Positions 53,733-61,961 of a DNA stretch of 64,000 bases are shown one piece after another. The DNA lies in NCBI GenBank assembly GCA_045612485.1, contig JAZKZE010000109.1:21579-85578 (forward strand). Direction: 5' to 3'. The notes under the pieces are model-generated. The model was not told the origin of the DNA. It did no database searches and saw nothing but the letters and a program-made list of their open reading frames with translations. A program made the position numbers and the translations under genes. Positions within the stretch are counted from its first letter, which is position 1. Every line of letters starts with the position of its first letter. The DNA comes from RGIG5327 sp045612485. Its GTDB lineage: Bacteria; Verrucomicrobiota; Lentisphaeria; Victivallales; UBA1829.

Positions 53733-55499
53733 ATGGGAAAAATACTTGATCCCAATCCGGATTTTTATGAGATCAGAAAAGAATATCCGGTGGAATTCCG
53801 GAAAACATCCTATGGATACTTTGCCGGATTTGAAAAAGCAGCGTTCGGCAATATCGAAATAGAGATCGACGCAGAGGAAGAGGAGGAAGCAGTTCTTCTT
53901 ATTGGAGAAATGTATGACCCCTTCTACAAAAGGATCCACCGCCGCCCCCTGAAAAATGTCCGCAATATGGAAATAAAATTCAAAGTGGAAAAAGGGAAAA
54001 AGACCTATATTCCGGAGATCCCCTCCTGGACAGGATTGCTCAAATCCCCCACAGGAAAAGAGATCGCGCCTTTCCGTTATGCGGAATTGACCACCAAAGG
54101 GAAAGTTACTTCCTGCGGCATTGCCAGAAACAGTGTCTTCGGCAGGATCCCGGAAAAAGCCGCCTCCTTCCGCTGTTCCGATCCCATGCTGGAAAAGGTG
54201 TGGGATTTCTGTCACTATTCCATGCGGGCGACCACCCTTTTCGGCTGTTTTATTGACGGGGAAAGAGAACGCCTCCCCTACGAAGCGGATTCTTTCCTTA
54301 CCGCATTGAGTTACTATGTTATTTCCGCGGATTATGACATTGTCCGCCGTACCATTGATTACCTTATGGAAAATCCCACCTGGCCCACAGAATATATCAT
54401 GCTAATGCCTATTCTGGCACAGGATTATCTCCTTTATACCGGAGATGTGGAGTCTATCAAAAAATGGTATCCCCTTCTGAAAGAAAAACTGCTTACCCCT
54501 TTCACCTTTGAAGGCGTCCTTATCGACATGCGCCGCGCCCATGACACCTGGAGCGATGAAGAGATCATGGAAATGACCCATCTCAGTAAGCACCATGCCC
54601 ACTGGATGCGGGATATTGTGGACTGGCCGCCGGACGAACGGGATCATTATGATTTCGGTGATCTTGTTGCCCCGCCGGATCTGCGTCACATCAAGGGCGT
54701 GGTCATCAATGGGTATGCTCCCCCCTCTTTTGTCCCCAATGCTTTCCAGGCATCTGCCAATGATTCCTATGCTTTCCTTGCAGAATTTCTGGGATATTCC
54801 GAAGAAGCGGAACTCCATAGAGAGAGGGCGGAAAAGATCCGGGAGGAATTACGGAAAACCATGCACCATCCCTGCTGGGACAAAGAATTGTTTGTGGATC
54901 ACCCCGGCTCCCATCATACAGCGTGTATGACCGATGTGATTTCTTTGTGGGCAAATGTTGCAGAAAAAGAAAACATCCCCGCTATCGTCAACCGTATTGC
55001 CACAAGAGGAATGCGGTGCAGTGTATATGGAGCCATGTATCTTCTGGATGATCTTTTCCGTTACGATCTTCCCGGAGAAGCATTGAAACTTATGGCAGAT
55101 ACCACAGGTTACCGTTCCTGGGCATCCATGCTCAATCAGGGGGCAACCATCACAAAAGAAGCCTGGGACGATACCAAAGAAGGGCTGGACTGGAACCACT
55201 CCTGGGGAACCGCCGCACTGCATATCATCCCCAGAGGGCTTTTCGGGATCAAACCCACCAGTCCCGGATTTGCAACCTTTACTGTAAATCCGAAACTTGC
55301 ATTCCTTGAACACGCCCAGCTGGAACATCCTACAGTAAAAGGCACGATCAAAGTTGAAGTAAGAAGAACAAAGGATGAAGAAGCGGAAATGACTCTGGAA
55401 GTTCCCGCAGGAACGGTCGCTGAAGTCACCTTCGGCGACGTAGTTATGGAGGCAAAAGAAGGCATCCACCTGATAAAAGGCAGACTTCCTCTGGAATAA
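53733..55499 (+). CDS. GH78-like alpha-L-rhamnosidase
   Basis: A 588-residue cytoplasmic protein. The N-terminal 140 residues are beta-rich. The central (alpha/alpha)6-type barrel has IDGERERLPYEAD, which matches the catalytic DxxxRxxxxxE pattern of GH78, and WNHSWGTAALHIIPRGLFGI. The C-terminal beta domain starts near PGFATFTVNPKL. The length is short for GH78 because accessory N-terminal domains are missing. Context with the esterase-deacetylase suggests use of a rhamnose-containing plant or microbial glycan. Confidence 0.8.
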   Translation: MGKILDPNPDFYEIRKEYPVEFRKTSYGYFAGFEKAAFGNIEIEIDAEEEEEAVLLIGEMYDPFYKRIHRRPLKNVRNMEIKFKVEKGKKTYIPEIPSWTGLLKSPTGKEIAPFRYAELTTKGKVTSCGIARNSVFGRIPEKAASFRCSDPMLEKVWDFCHYSMRATTLFGCFIDGERERLPYEADSFLTALSYYVISADYDIVRRTIDYLMENPTWPTEYIMLMPILAQDYLLYTGDVESIKKWYPLLKEKLLTPFTFEGVLIDMRRAHDTWSDEEIMEMTHLSKHHAHWMRDIVDWPPDERDHYDFGDLVAPPDLRHIKGVVINGYAPPSFVPNAFQASANDSYAFLAEFLGYSEEAELHRERAEKIREELRKTMHHPCWDKELFVDHPGSHHTACMTDVISLWANVAEKENIPAIVNRIATRGMRCSVYGAMYLLDDLFRYDLPGEALKLMADTTGYRSWASMLNQGATITKEAWDDTKEGLDWNHSWGTAALHIIPRGLFGIKPTSPGFATFTVNPKLAFLEHAQLEHPTVKGTIKVEVRRTKDEEAEMTLEVPAGTVAEVTFGDVVMEAKEGIHLIKGRLPLE

Positions 55500-55512
55500 C
55501 CGGAAAAAAGAC

Positions 55513-55540
55513 TTGCATTTTTCTCTTTTCCGGTTATAAT
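55513..55540 (+). promoter_or_regulatory. Strong promoter of the small secreted protein gene
   Basis: TTGCAT (55513-55518), 16-bp spacer, TATAAT (55535-55540). An inverted repeat CCGGAAAA/TTTTCCGG (55500-55507 and 55526-55533) overlaps it. Confidence 0.65.
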
Positions 55541-55586
55541 AAGAATAGAACCTTTACAATCCAACAAAATAAAAAAGGAAAAAAAC

Positions 55587-56180
55587 ATGAAAAAAACACT
55601 TTTCACCGCAGCACTCTTTGCGGCTGTCATGTTGACAGCTTCCATGCTCTCCGCCCAGACCAAAAAGATCCCTGTTCTCTGGAAGACAAAAACTGCCGCT
55701 CCTGCAAAATTCCAGGTTCTTGCATTCGGCTATCTCAATGACAAAGATGATGTGATCTTTGCCTACCAGATCAAAGACCTTGCCGAACTTATGAAACTGG
55801 ATTCCCACCTCTCCCAGTATTTCAATACAGACAACGATCTGACTACCGGCAGATTCCCCAGAAATCAGGGTATCGACCTGCAGATCAACGGCAGAATCAG
55901 AGATAAAGCCGCATTCACTCCGATCAGATGGGATGCCAACAATAAACCCTCCGATCTTACCGCTATGAAAGGTGAAAAAGCCTTCGTACAGAATGGCGAT
56001 GTGATTTTTTACATCATTTCCAAAGGTGTTCTGGGCGACATCAAATTTACCCCCCAGTTCAAGATCAACGCCGGCTACTATATCAAAGGGATGAAAAAGG
56101 CTCCCGCCGCCATTCCCGGATACAATCTGGTGGATGTAAACAAAACTTTCGGTACATTTGATATGCCCGAACCCAAATAA
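55587..56180 (+). CDS. Secreted protein, CBM9/DOMON-like (unknown function)
   Basis: A 197-residue exported protein. A typical signal peptide (residues 1-23, cut after LSA) precedes a beta-rich domain. The stretch YFNTDNDLTTGRFPRNQG followed by IDLQI resembles the calcium- and sugar-binding edge of CBM9/DOMON-type beta sandwiches; this similarity is weak and judged by eye. It has a near-consensus promoter and a strong terminator, so it is likely a separate, well expressed unit. Confidence 0.65.
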   Translation: MKKTLFTAALFAAVMLTASMLSAQTKKIPVLWKTKTAAPAKFQVLAFGYLNDKDDVIFAYQIKDLAELMKLDSHLSQYFNTDNDLTTGRFPRNQGIDLQINGRIRDKAAFTPIRWDANNKPSDLTAMKGEKAFVQNGDVIFYIISKGVLGDIKFTPQFKINAGYYIKGMKKAPAAIPGYNLVDVNKTFGTFDMPEPK

Positions 56181-56211
56181 AAAGAAGAAAATATTATTTT
56201 CTGAATTTCCG

Positions 56212-56239
56212 GGAGTGTTGCAAAACACTCCTTTTTTTT
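56212..56239 (+). terminator. Terminator of the small secreted protein gene
   Basis: GGAGTGTT (56212-56219), loop GCAA, AACACTCC (56224-56231), then eight T. Confidence 0.85.
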
Positions 56240-56257
56240 GTCCGGTATATCCGGTCT

Positions 56258-58354
56258 TCAATAATTCTTTTTCCCGTAAAATCTTCTTTTGCTTACAGAG
56301 GAAAAATTCTTTTTTTCCGGAGAAAGATTCAAGGTGAGCGGTCCTTTACATCCGTTTACAAGAAAACGGGTCCCCTTATCAGTGAGAGCAAGACAGGGAT
56401 AACGGCTGTCCCCGGTGGTCTGGAGGAAACCCTCTTCTTCCAGAGCATTGATGAAGGTAAGTACACCATTTTGTTTGAGAGAAGCAAGGATACCGAAACA
56501 GGCATTCAATGTATATCCGGCATTGACAAGATCCGCAGAACGTTTCCCTGCAAGGATCTGACTGATCTTCCCCCTGCCCAGGTGTCCGCGGAAGGCTTTT
56601 ACAGCAAGCAGGATCACATGACAACTGTCCAGTTCATCCTGATTGAGTTTTTTTCTGCCGGATGTGGCGGAAAGTTCCTTCATGCAATGATCGCAGCTCC
56701 CGCACTTCCAGGCAGAATCCTCACCGAAATAGGCAATGAGATGAGCCTGACGGCAGGAACGGGTATTGGCATATTCTATCATATCTTCCAGACGGCTTGT
56801 TTCCTGTTCGTATTTGAGTTTATACGGGACAAAGTCGATCTGCAAAGTTTTTTCCTCCGGTCTGACAAGTTCAATGGTACGGCCACGGAAGGGAAGAGTA
56901 TATTGCAGACACACACCGTGCAAGGCATGAAGTACCCGTTTGATCTGTTCCACAGAAAGGGAAGCAGTGGCGGCAAGTTCAGGAAAAGTATATTTATTTT
57001 CCACAAAGGAACGTTTACCGTACTTTTTCAGAAATCTGCTGACAAAACGGCTCCGCTGGGTATTTTCTGCCGCATTTTCTTCCGCAAGGCGGGAGGCATC
57101 CCCGATCAGACGCACGGTTACAGCCGGTTCACTTTCATAGGAGCGGGCAATATAATCATTCTGTTCAAGAATGGATAAAGCAGCAGAAACGATCCCGTCA
57201 TTTTTCATTTCCGGGATCTTTTCTTTGATTTCACTGTGGGTAAGCTGGATAAGGGGGGAAGAGGTCTTTTTATATTCAGCACGCAGTACGGAATAGACAC
57301 TTTGCACCATCTCTTCAGAGGGATTGTTCATATCAATGAGAAATTCCTGCGTATAACGGTCTGCATAACTGAAAAAAAGGATACATTCTGCTTTTTCCCC
57401 GTCCCGTCCGGCTCTGCCCGCCTCCTGATAATATGCTTCAATGGATCCGGGGATATTGTAATGAACGACTCTTCTTACATCGGGCCGGTCGATCCCCATA
57501 CCGAAAGCATTGGTGGCAGCGAGAACGGGGGTTTCCTCATTCATAAAACGTTCCTGGGCAAGAGTACGTTCCGCGTCACTCATCCCGCCGTGATAGGCGA
57601 TACAGTCAAACTCCTCTTTGAGCTGTTCCACAGCTTTTCTTGTGGAGGTATAGATGATGGTAGGCACTTTTTTTGCAAGCAGAGAAGCAAGAAAATGATT
57701 TTTATCCGCCGCCCCGGAAAGTTCCTTCACGGAAAATGCCAGATTGGGCCGCTGGAATCCAGCCACAAAAAGATCCATCTCCTCCCGTTTCAACTGCCGC
57801 AGAATATCTTTGCGTACCACATTTGTGGCGGTGGCGGTAAAGGCACAGACCTGGGGGATATTATATTCCTGAAGCACCTCCCCCAGCCGCAGATAGGAGG
57901 GACGGAAATCATGTCCCCACTGACTGATACAGTGGGCTTCATCCACAATGAGGGTTTCCGGCACATGGGAGGAAAGGAAAGAGCGGAAGGAGGGGGTCTG
58001 AAACCTTTCCGGAGCAACATAAAGAAGTTTTACTTCCCCGGCAGCAGTACGCCTTAAAATCTCAAACTGTTCGGAAGCAGGCACGGTAGTATTGATAAAT
58101 GCTGCCGGGATCCCTTTTTCCCGAAGGGAATCCACCTGATCTTTCATAAGGGAGATGAGAGGGGAAACAATGATCCCGTAGGTTTTCTTCATAAGAAGAG
58201 GCAGCTGATAACACAAAGATTTCCCAGCCCCGGTAGGCATGACTACACACAGATCCTTTCCGGAAACAATGGAAGAAACGATCTCCTCCTGATGATCCAG
58301 AAAAGAGGTATAATTGAAATATTTTTTCAGTGCGGCATACATTTGAGTTTTCAT
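56258..58354 (-). CDS. recQ: ATP-dependent DNA helicase RecQ
   Basis: A 3'-5' DNA helicase of 698 residues for recombination and repair. Walker A is VMPTGAGKSLCYQLP, the DEAH box is VDEAHCISQWGHDFRPSY and the arginine-finger region is VRRVVHYNIPGSIEAYYQEAGRAGRDG. The zinc-binding part ends in YFGEDSAWKCGSCDHC, after an insertion of about 130 residues that carries a winged helix. No HRDC domain is evident; a winged-helix C-terminus follows. The ATG at 58354 was chosen because the 40 upstream codons cross the promoter region; TATATTAAT lies at 58361-58369 on the minus strand. Confidence 0.94.
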   Translation of the reverse strand: MKTQMYAALKKYFNYTSFLDHQEEIVSSIVSGKDLCVVMPTGAGKSLCYQLPLLMKKTYGIIVSPLISLMKDQVDSLREKGIPAAFINTTVPASEQFEILRRTAAGEVKLLYVAPERFQTPSFRSFLSSHVPETLIVDEAHCISQWGHDFRPSYLRLGEVLQEYNIPQVCAFTATATNVVRKDILRQLKREEMDLFVAGFQRPNLAFSVKELSGAADKNHFLASLLAKKVPTIIYTSTRKAVEQLKEEFDCIAYHGGMSDAERTLAQERFMNEETPVLAATNAFGMGIDRPDVRRVVHYNIPGSIEAYYQEAGRAGRDGEKAECILFFSYADRYTQEFLIDMNNPSEEMVQSVYSVLRAEYKKTSSPLIQLTHSEIKEKIPEMKNDGIVSAALSILEQNDYIARSYESEPAVTVRLIGDASRLAEENAAENTQRSRFVSRFLKKYGKRSFVENKYTFPELAATASLSVEQIKRVLHALHGVCLQYTLPFRGRTIELVRPEEKTLQIDFVPYKLKYEQETSRLEDMIEYANTRSCRQAHLIAYFGEDSAWKCGSCDHCMKELSATSGRKKLNQDELDSCHVILLAVKAFRGHLGRGKISQILAGKRSADLVNAGYTLNACFGILASLKQNGVLTFINALEEEGFLQTTGDSRYPCLALTDKGTRFLVNGCKGPLTLNLSPEKKNFSSVSKRRFYGKKNY

Positions 58355-58500
58355 AAGGCTATTAATATAGCACAAAAGAGGAAAATGGAAAGAGTTTTTT
58401 TCATATTTTTTCAGTCCGGGGGGTGTAAAATAGGTAAAGATGTGATAAATTACCTTCCTGTAAAAACATTGCAACAGGAAGAAAGGATAAGATCATCAAA

Positions 58501-59784
58501 ATGAAACAGGCAACAGAATTGTTCCTTGCATGGAAATATTTCAAACCCAAACGCAGTGCGGTATCGGTCATCACTCTTATATCTGTGATCGGCGTGGCAC
58601 TGGGGGTGGCGGTACTCATTGTAGTGCTTGCCGTCATGACCGGTTTTTCCGACAAAATGCGGGAAAAACTTCTGGAAACCACCGCCCACGCCCAGATCCG
58701 TCCCTACCGTAACACTATGGCCATCGGCAATCCGGAAAAGATCTGTGAAATCGTTACCGATGCCGGAGGTACTGCCCTTCCCATGACCATCTCCCCGGTT
58801 CTTCTCCAGACCAAACGGGAATTCATCCCCAAAGTAATGATCGGCTTCGATCCGGAAAGAAAAATAAGCGATTTCAACCTTTCCGGCGTGTTGGAAAAAG
58901 GGAAATTCTCCCTGAAACACGGCGAAATCATTATAAGCTACGTTCTCGCCCGCCGTCTGGGCATGGATGTGGGGGATAAACTTCTTCTCCACTCCCCCTC
59001 CAATCTCTCCCGCCTTGTGACGCAGGATAAAAACGGCAAACTCAAACTTGCGGAAAATTCCCGGCTTTACCTGCCCACAGAATTTACCATCACTGCCATC
59101 TCCAATTTCGGTAAATATGATTTCGACAGGGACTTTATCTTTGTAGGCATTGATGATGCCAATGAACTTCTGAATCTGGACTGGGGCATGGCTTCCAATA
59201 TTTATGTATGGACAAAAGATCCCTTCCGCATGGGCCCATTTATGAAGAAAGTCACGGAAGAACTTGCCGTAAAAGCCCCTCTCTGCCGTATCGACTCCTG
59301 GCAGGAACTCAACAGAAGACTTCTGGATGTATTGCAGGTGGAAAAAAGTATGCAGTTCTTCCTTCTCATATTCATCGTGCTTGTTGCCGCATTCAGTATT
59401 ACCAATACCCTTATTACAACAGTTATACAGAAGACCAAAGAAATCGGACTGCTTAAAGCTGTGGGAGCCACCTCCGGTACGGTCTTGCGAGTATTCATCC
59501 TTCAGGGATTTTTTGTAGGTTTTCTGGGAACCACCGCCGGGATCATTCTGGGCGCCCTTGTGGTGAAATACCGTATGGCGATCCTCAAAACATTGCGGTT
59601 TGTAACAGGTCAGGAGATCTTCCCGAAGGAATTTTATGTATTTAATGAACTTCCCGCCCATATCATTGTTTCGGATCTTGTTCTTATTGCAGTAATATCT
59701 GTTCTTCTCTGCACTCTGGGTGCGGTGATCCCGGCAATAAGAGCGGCAAGACTGGATCCGGCAAAAGCATTGCGGTACGAATAA
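58501..59784 (+). CDS. Lipoprotein-releasing permease, LolF-type (LolC/LolE family)
   Basis: A 427-residue inner-membrane permease with four membrane spans. One span follows the cytoplasmic start (SVITLISVIGVALGVAVLIVV), then comes a periplasmic domain of about 200 residues, then three more spans with the KTKEIGLLKAVGATSGTV motif of MacB/FtsX-type permeases. Only one permease gene is present beside the ATPase, so it probably works as a homodimer (LolF) in moving lipoproteins to the outer membrane. Confidence 0.9.
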   Translation: MKQATELFLAWKYFKPKRSAVSVITLISVIGVALGVAVLIVVLAVMTGFSDKMREKLLETTAHAQIRPYRNTMAIGNPEKICEIVTDAGGTALPMTISPVLLQTKREFIPKVMIGFDPERKISDFNLSGVLEKGKFSLKHGEIIISYVLARRLGMDVGDKLLLHSPSNLSRLVTQDKNGKLKLAENSRLYLPTEFTITAISNFGKYDFDRDFIFVGIDDANELLNLDWGMASNIYVWTKDPFRMGPFMKKVTEELAVKAPLCRIDSWQELNRRLLDVLQVEKSMQFFLLIFIVLVAAFSITNTLITTVIQKTKEIGLLKAVGATSGTVLRVFILQGFFVGFLGTTAGIILGALVVKYRMAILKTLRFVTGQEIFPKEFYVFNELPAHIIVSDLVLIAVISVLLCTLGAVIPAIRAARLDPAKALRYE

Positions 59785-59798
59785 AAGGAGGCTTGAAA

Positions 59799-60575
59799 AT
59801 GGAAAACAGTGATCTTCTTATACAGGAAACAGAAAATACCTTCTCTGCTTCTGCCACACTCCCGGCGGAAGAGGCGGCTCCTTTTGTAAAAGCGGAATCT
59901 TTAAGCAAAAGTTTTCAGATGAGTTCCAGGAAAATACAGGTTCTCAATGATGTGAGTTTTACCATTCCGCACGGGGAATGGACTGCTCTCTGCGGTGCAT
60001 CCGGAAGCGGCAAAACAACTTTGCTGGATATTCTGGGGGGCTTATCCCGGCCGGATACAGGAAAAGTATGGATCAATGGAACAGATCTTGCCGGACTCTC
60101 CTCCGGTTCCGCCGTAAATTTCCGCAGAAAAAATATCGGATTTGTTTTTCAGTCCTACCACATGCTCCCGGAACTGACCATTTGCGAAAATGTGATGCTT
60201 CCCGCCCTGCTGGACGGTAAAAATAAAAAGGAAGTAAAGGAAAAAGCCCTTTCTTTACTGGAAAGGATGGGGCTTGCCCACAGATTCCATCACAGACCCA
60301 ATGAACTTTCCGGCGGGGAACAGCAGCGTGCCGCCATTGCAAGAAGTCTTATCAATTCCCCCGGTCTGCTTCTTGCAGACGAACCTACTGGAAATCTGGA
60401 TTCGGTAACGGGAAAAGGTATTCTGGAACTTTTCCGGGAGATCCACAATGAGGGAGTGACCATCGTCATGGTGACCCATGATCATTTTGTTGCCTCACTT
60501 GCGGACAGGATCATTGAATTGAAAGACGGTTTTATCCATACTTCCTGCGGGGAAACTGCAGGAGAGGAAAAATAA
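59799..60575 (+). CDS. lolD: Lipoprotein-releasing ABC ATPase
   Basis: The 258-residue ATPase partner of LolF. Walker A CGASGSGKTTLL, Q-loop FVFQSYHMLPELT, signature LSGGEQQRAAIARSL and Walker B LLLADEPTGNLD are intact. About 30 extra residues precede the ATPase core. The ATG at 59799 has AAGGAGG at 7 nt; an in-frame TTG 6 nt upstream is less likely. It follows lolF by 14 bp. Confidence 0.94.
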   Translation: MENSDLLIQETENTFSASATLPAEEAAPFVKAESLSKSFQMSSRKIQVLNDVSFTIPHGEWTALCGASGSGKTTLLDILGGLSRPDTGKVWINGTDLAGLSSGSAVNFRRKNIGFVFQSYHMLPELTICENVMLPALLDGKNKKEVKEKALSLLERMGLAHRFHHRPNELSGGEQQRAAIARSLINSPGLLLADEPTGNLDSVTGKGILELFREIHNEGVTIVMVTHDHFVASLADRIIELKDGFIHTSCGETAGEEK

Positions 60576-60680
60576 ATCAAAAAAAATCAGCTGTTGAAGA
60601 AATTTTTATTTGCTTTTTTTCATTGACAGCATACATTATTCTTACATAAAGGTATCGTATCCGTAACGGGAGAAAAAAAA

Positions 60681-60893
60681 ATGCGGAAAGACAGCAGAAA
60701 AAGAAACTCATACCGCGGTCAGGCGATGGTGGAATATGCGGCAATGGTGGGAATGACACTTGCGGTTCTCATCATTATGATGCTGCTTCTGGAAGCATTC
60801 AGTGCCTACGGCTCAAGACTTATAGGTTTTATTGCCTGGGAACCCTCCCCTGCTTCTTATGATGCCATGAGTGCTTTCGGACAGAAAAATTGA
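60681..60893 (+). CDS. Flp-like pilin
   Basis: A 70-residue class IVb pilin-like protein. The Flp/TadE-type processing region is RGQAMVEYAAMVGM, with the conserved Glu-Tyr pair, followed by a single hydrophobic helix (TLAVLIIMMLLLEAF). GGGAG precedes the ATG. A TTGACA (60623-60628) lies upstream but no good -10 was found. It is first in a Tad-type pilus cluster that continues to 63826. Confidence 0.8.
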   Translation: MRKDSRKRNSYRGQAMVEYAAMVGMTLAVLIIMMLLLEAFSAYGSRLIGFIAWEPSPASYDAMSAFGQKN

Positions 60894-60934
60894 TTACAGA
60901 ATAAAATAACAACCCTGAAAAAAGGAGAAAAAAA

Positions 60935-61168
60935 ATGAAAATGATCATGAAAAGAAAAGGTAGAAAAGGTCAGGCGATCGTAGAATACATCATCATCGTG
61001 GTGGTTATTGCCATTGCAGCACTTGCCATTATCGGGATCTTCAGTGACCGTATCCGTACGCTGATCGCCGGAGCGGCAAGTTCTCTGGGATCTGAAAATG
61101 CAGCATCGGAAGTTCAGGGAAATTCTGCACAGGATATTGTAAAAAACATGGAAGCAGACGGAATCTGA
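60935..61168 (+). CDS. Flp-like pilin
   Basis: A 77-residue pilin-like protein. KGQAIVEYIIIVVVIAIAAL has the Glu-Tyr pair five residues into the mature helix, as in Flp1. The C-terminus is Ala/Ser/Glu-rich and soluble. GGAG precedes the ATG by 7 nt. A hairpin with a short T run follows, so this is probably the most highly expressed pilin of the cluster. Confidence 0.85.
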   Translation: MKMIMKRKGRKGQAIVEYIIIVVVIAIAALAIIGIFSDRIRTLIAGAASSLGSENAASEVQGNSAQDIVKNMEADGI

Positions 61169-61206
61169 TCTGAATCTGCGGAAAACAATATAAAAAATAT
61201 AGAAGT

Positions 61207-61236
61207 CTGCCGTTTTTCCGGCAGGCTGTTTTTCCG
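61207..61236 (+). terminator. Weak terminator/attenuator after the second Flp-like pilin
   Basis: CTGCCG (61207-61212) and CGGCAG (61219-61224) with a short T run (GCTGTTTTTCC); the TadE-like gene starts 20 bp later. Confidence 0.5.
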
Positions 61237-61256
61237 TATTTTTACGGGAGAAGGTC

Positions 61257-61961
61257 ATGTGCCGTACAAAAAAAAGTATCCGGGGCTCTGCCATTATTGA
61301 ATCCACCCTTGCCATGTTTGTGATTTTTCTGGTACTGGGCGGATTGCTCCAGCTTTTTTATTTTGCGGTGGGGCAGATGGTTACCGATTATGCGGCGTTA
61401 CGGGGCATCCGTTCCTATGTGGTGGGATTCCGGGATGACCTTGTGGGACGTGCTGCAAAAGTAAGTGCCATCGGAGCCTCCGGCAATATCGTGGAACCGG
61501 AGATCACCATTTACAGAGACGGCAGCGGCAGACCGGATTATAAAACAAAAGCCTATTCGGAAAGAAGTTTTGTCAATGCCTATCTGGTGGGCTGGCGTTA
61601 TATGCGGTATGAACTCTGGGACGGACATGACGGAACAGGCAACAGCAAAGAGTATGCTTTGAGTCCGGGCGTAAATACAAAATTGACTTATTATGCATCC
61701 GATAACGGCAATGTGTCGGATTTTACTCTCTATTTCAGAAATTATGCTCTTCTGCTTCTCCGCAGAACCGATACAACAAAAACAAGGCTCCAGTCCAGGA
61801 ATATTCTGTCAGGCTCTTCCGGCGGTGCGGATCTGGCGACCAATACACCTTCCGGAGCATCTCTTACCAATCTCTTTTTCGGCGATCTGCATCTGGAGGG
61901 AAAAGCAACGATGCGCAATCATGCAAAACTTTTTCTTGACCTGGGAGATCCGCCGTTATGA
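61257..61961 (+). CDS. TadE-like pseudopilin
   Basis: A 234-residue protein with the TadE-type start RGSAIIESTLAMFVIFLVLG: the Glu fifth in the mature helix is present and one membrane segment follows. The remaining 190 residues are periplasmic, Tyr- and Asp-rich, without cysteine pairs. GGGAGAAGG lies 5 nt before the ATG. Its stop overlaps the next start (ATGA). Likely a minor component of the Tad pilus. Confidence 0.75.
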   Translation: MCRTKKSIRGSAIIESTLAMFVIFLVLGGLLQLFYFAVGQMVTDYAALRGIRSYVVGFRDDLVGRAAKVSAIGASGNIVEPEITIYRDGSGRPDYKTKAYSERSFVNAYLVGWRYMRYELWDGHDGTGNSKEYALSPGVNTKLTYYASDNGNVSDFTLYFRNYALLLLRRTDTTKTRLQSRNILSGSSGGADLATNTPSGASLTNLFFGDLHLEGKATMRNHAKLFLDLGDPPL

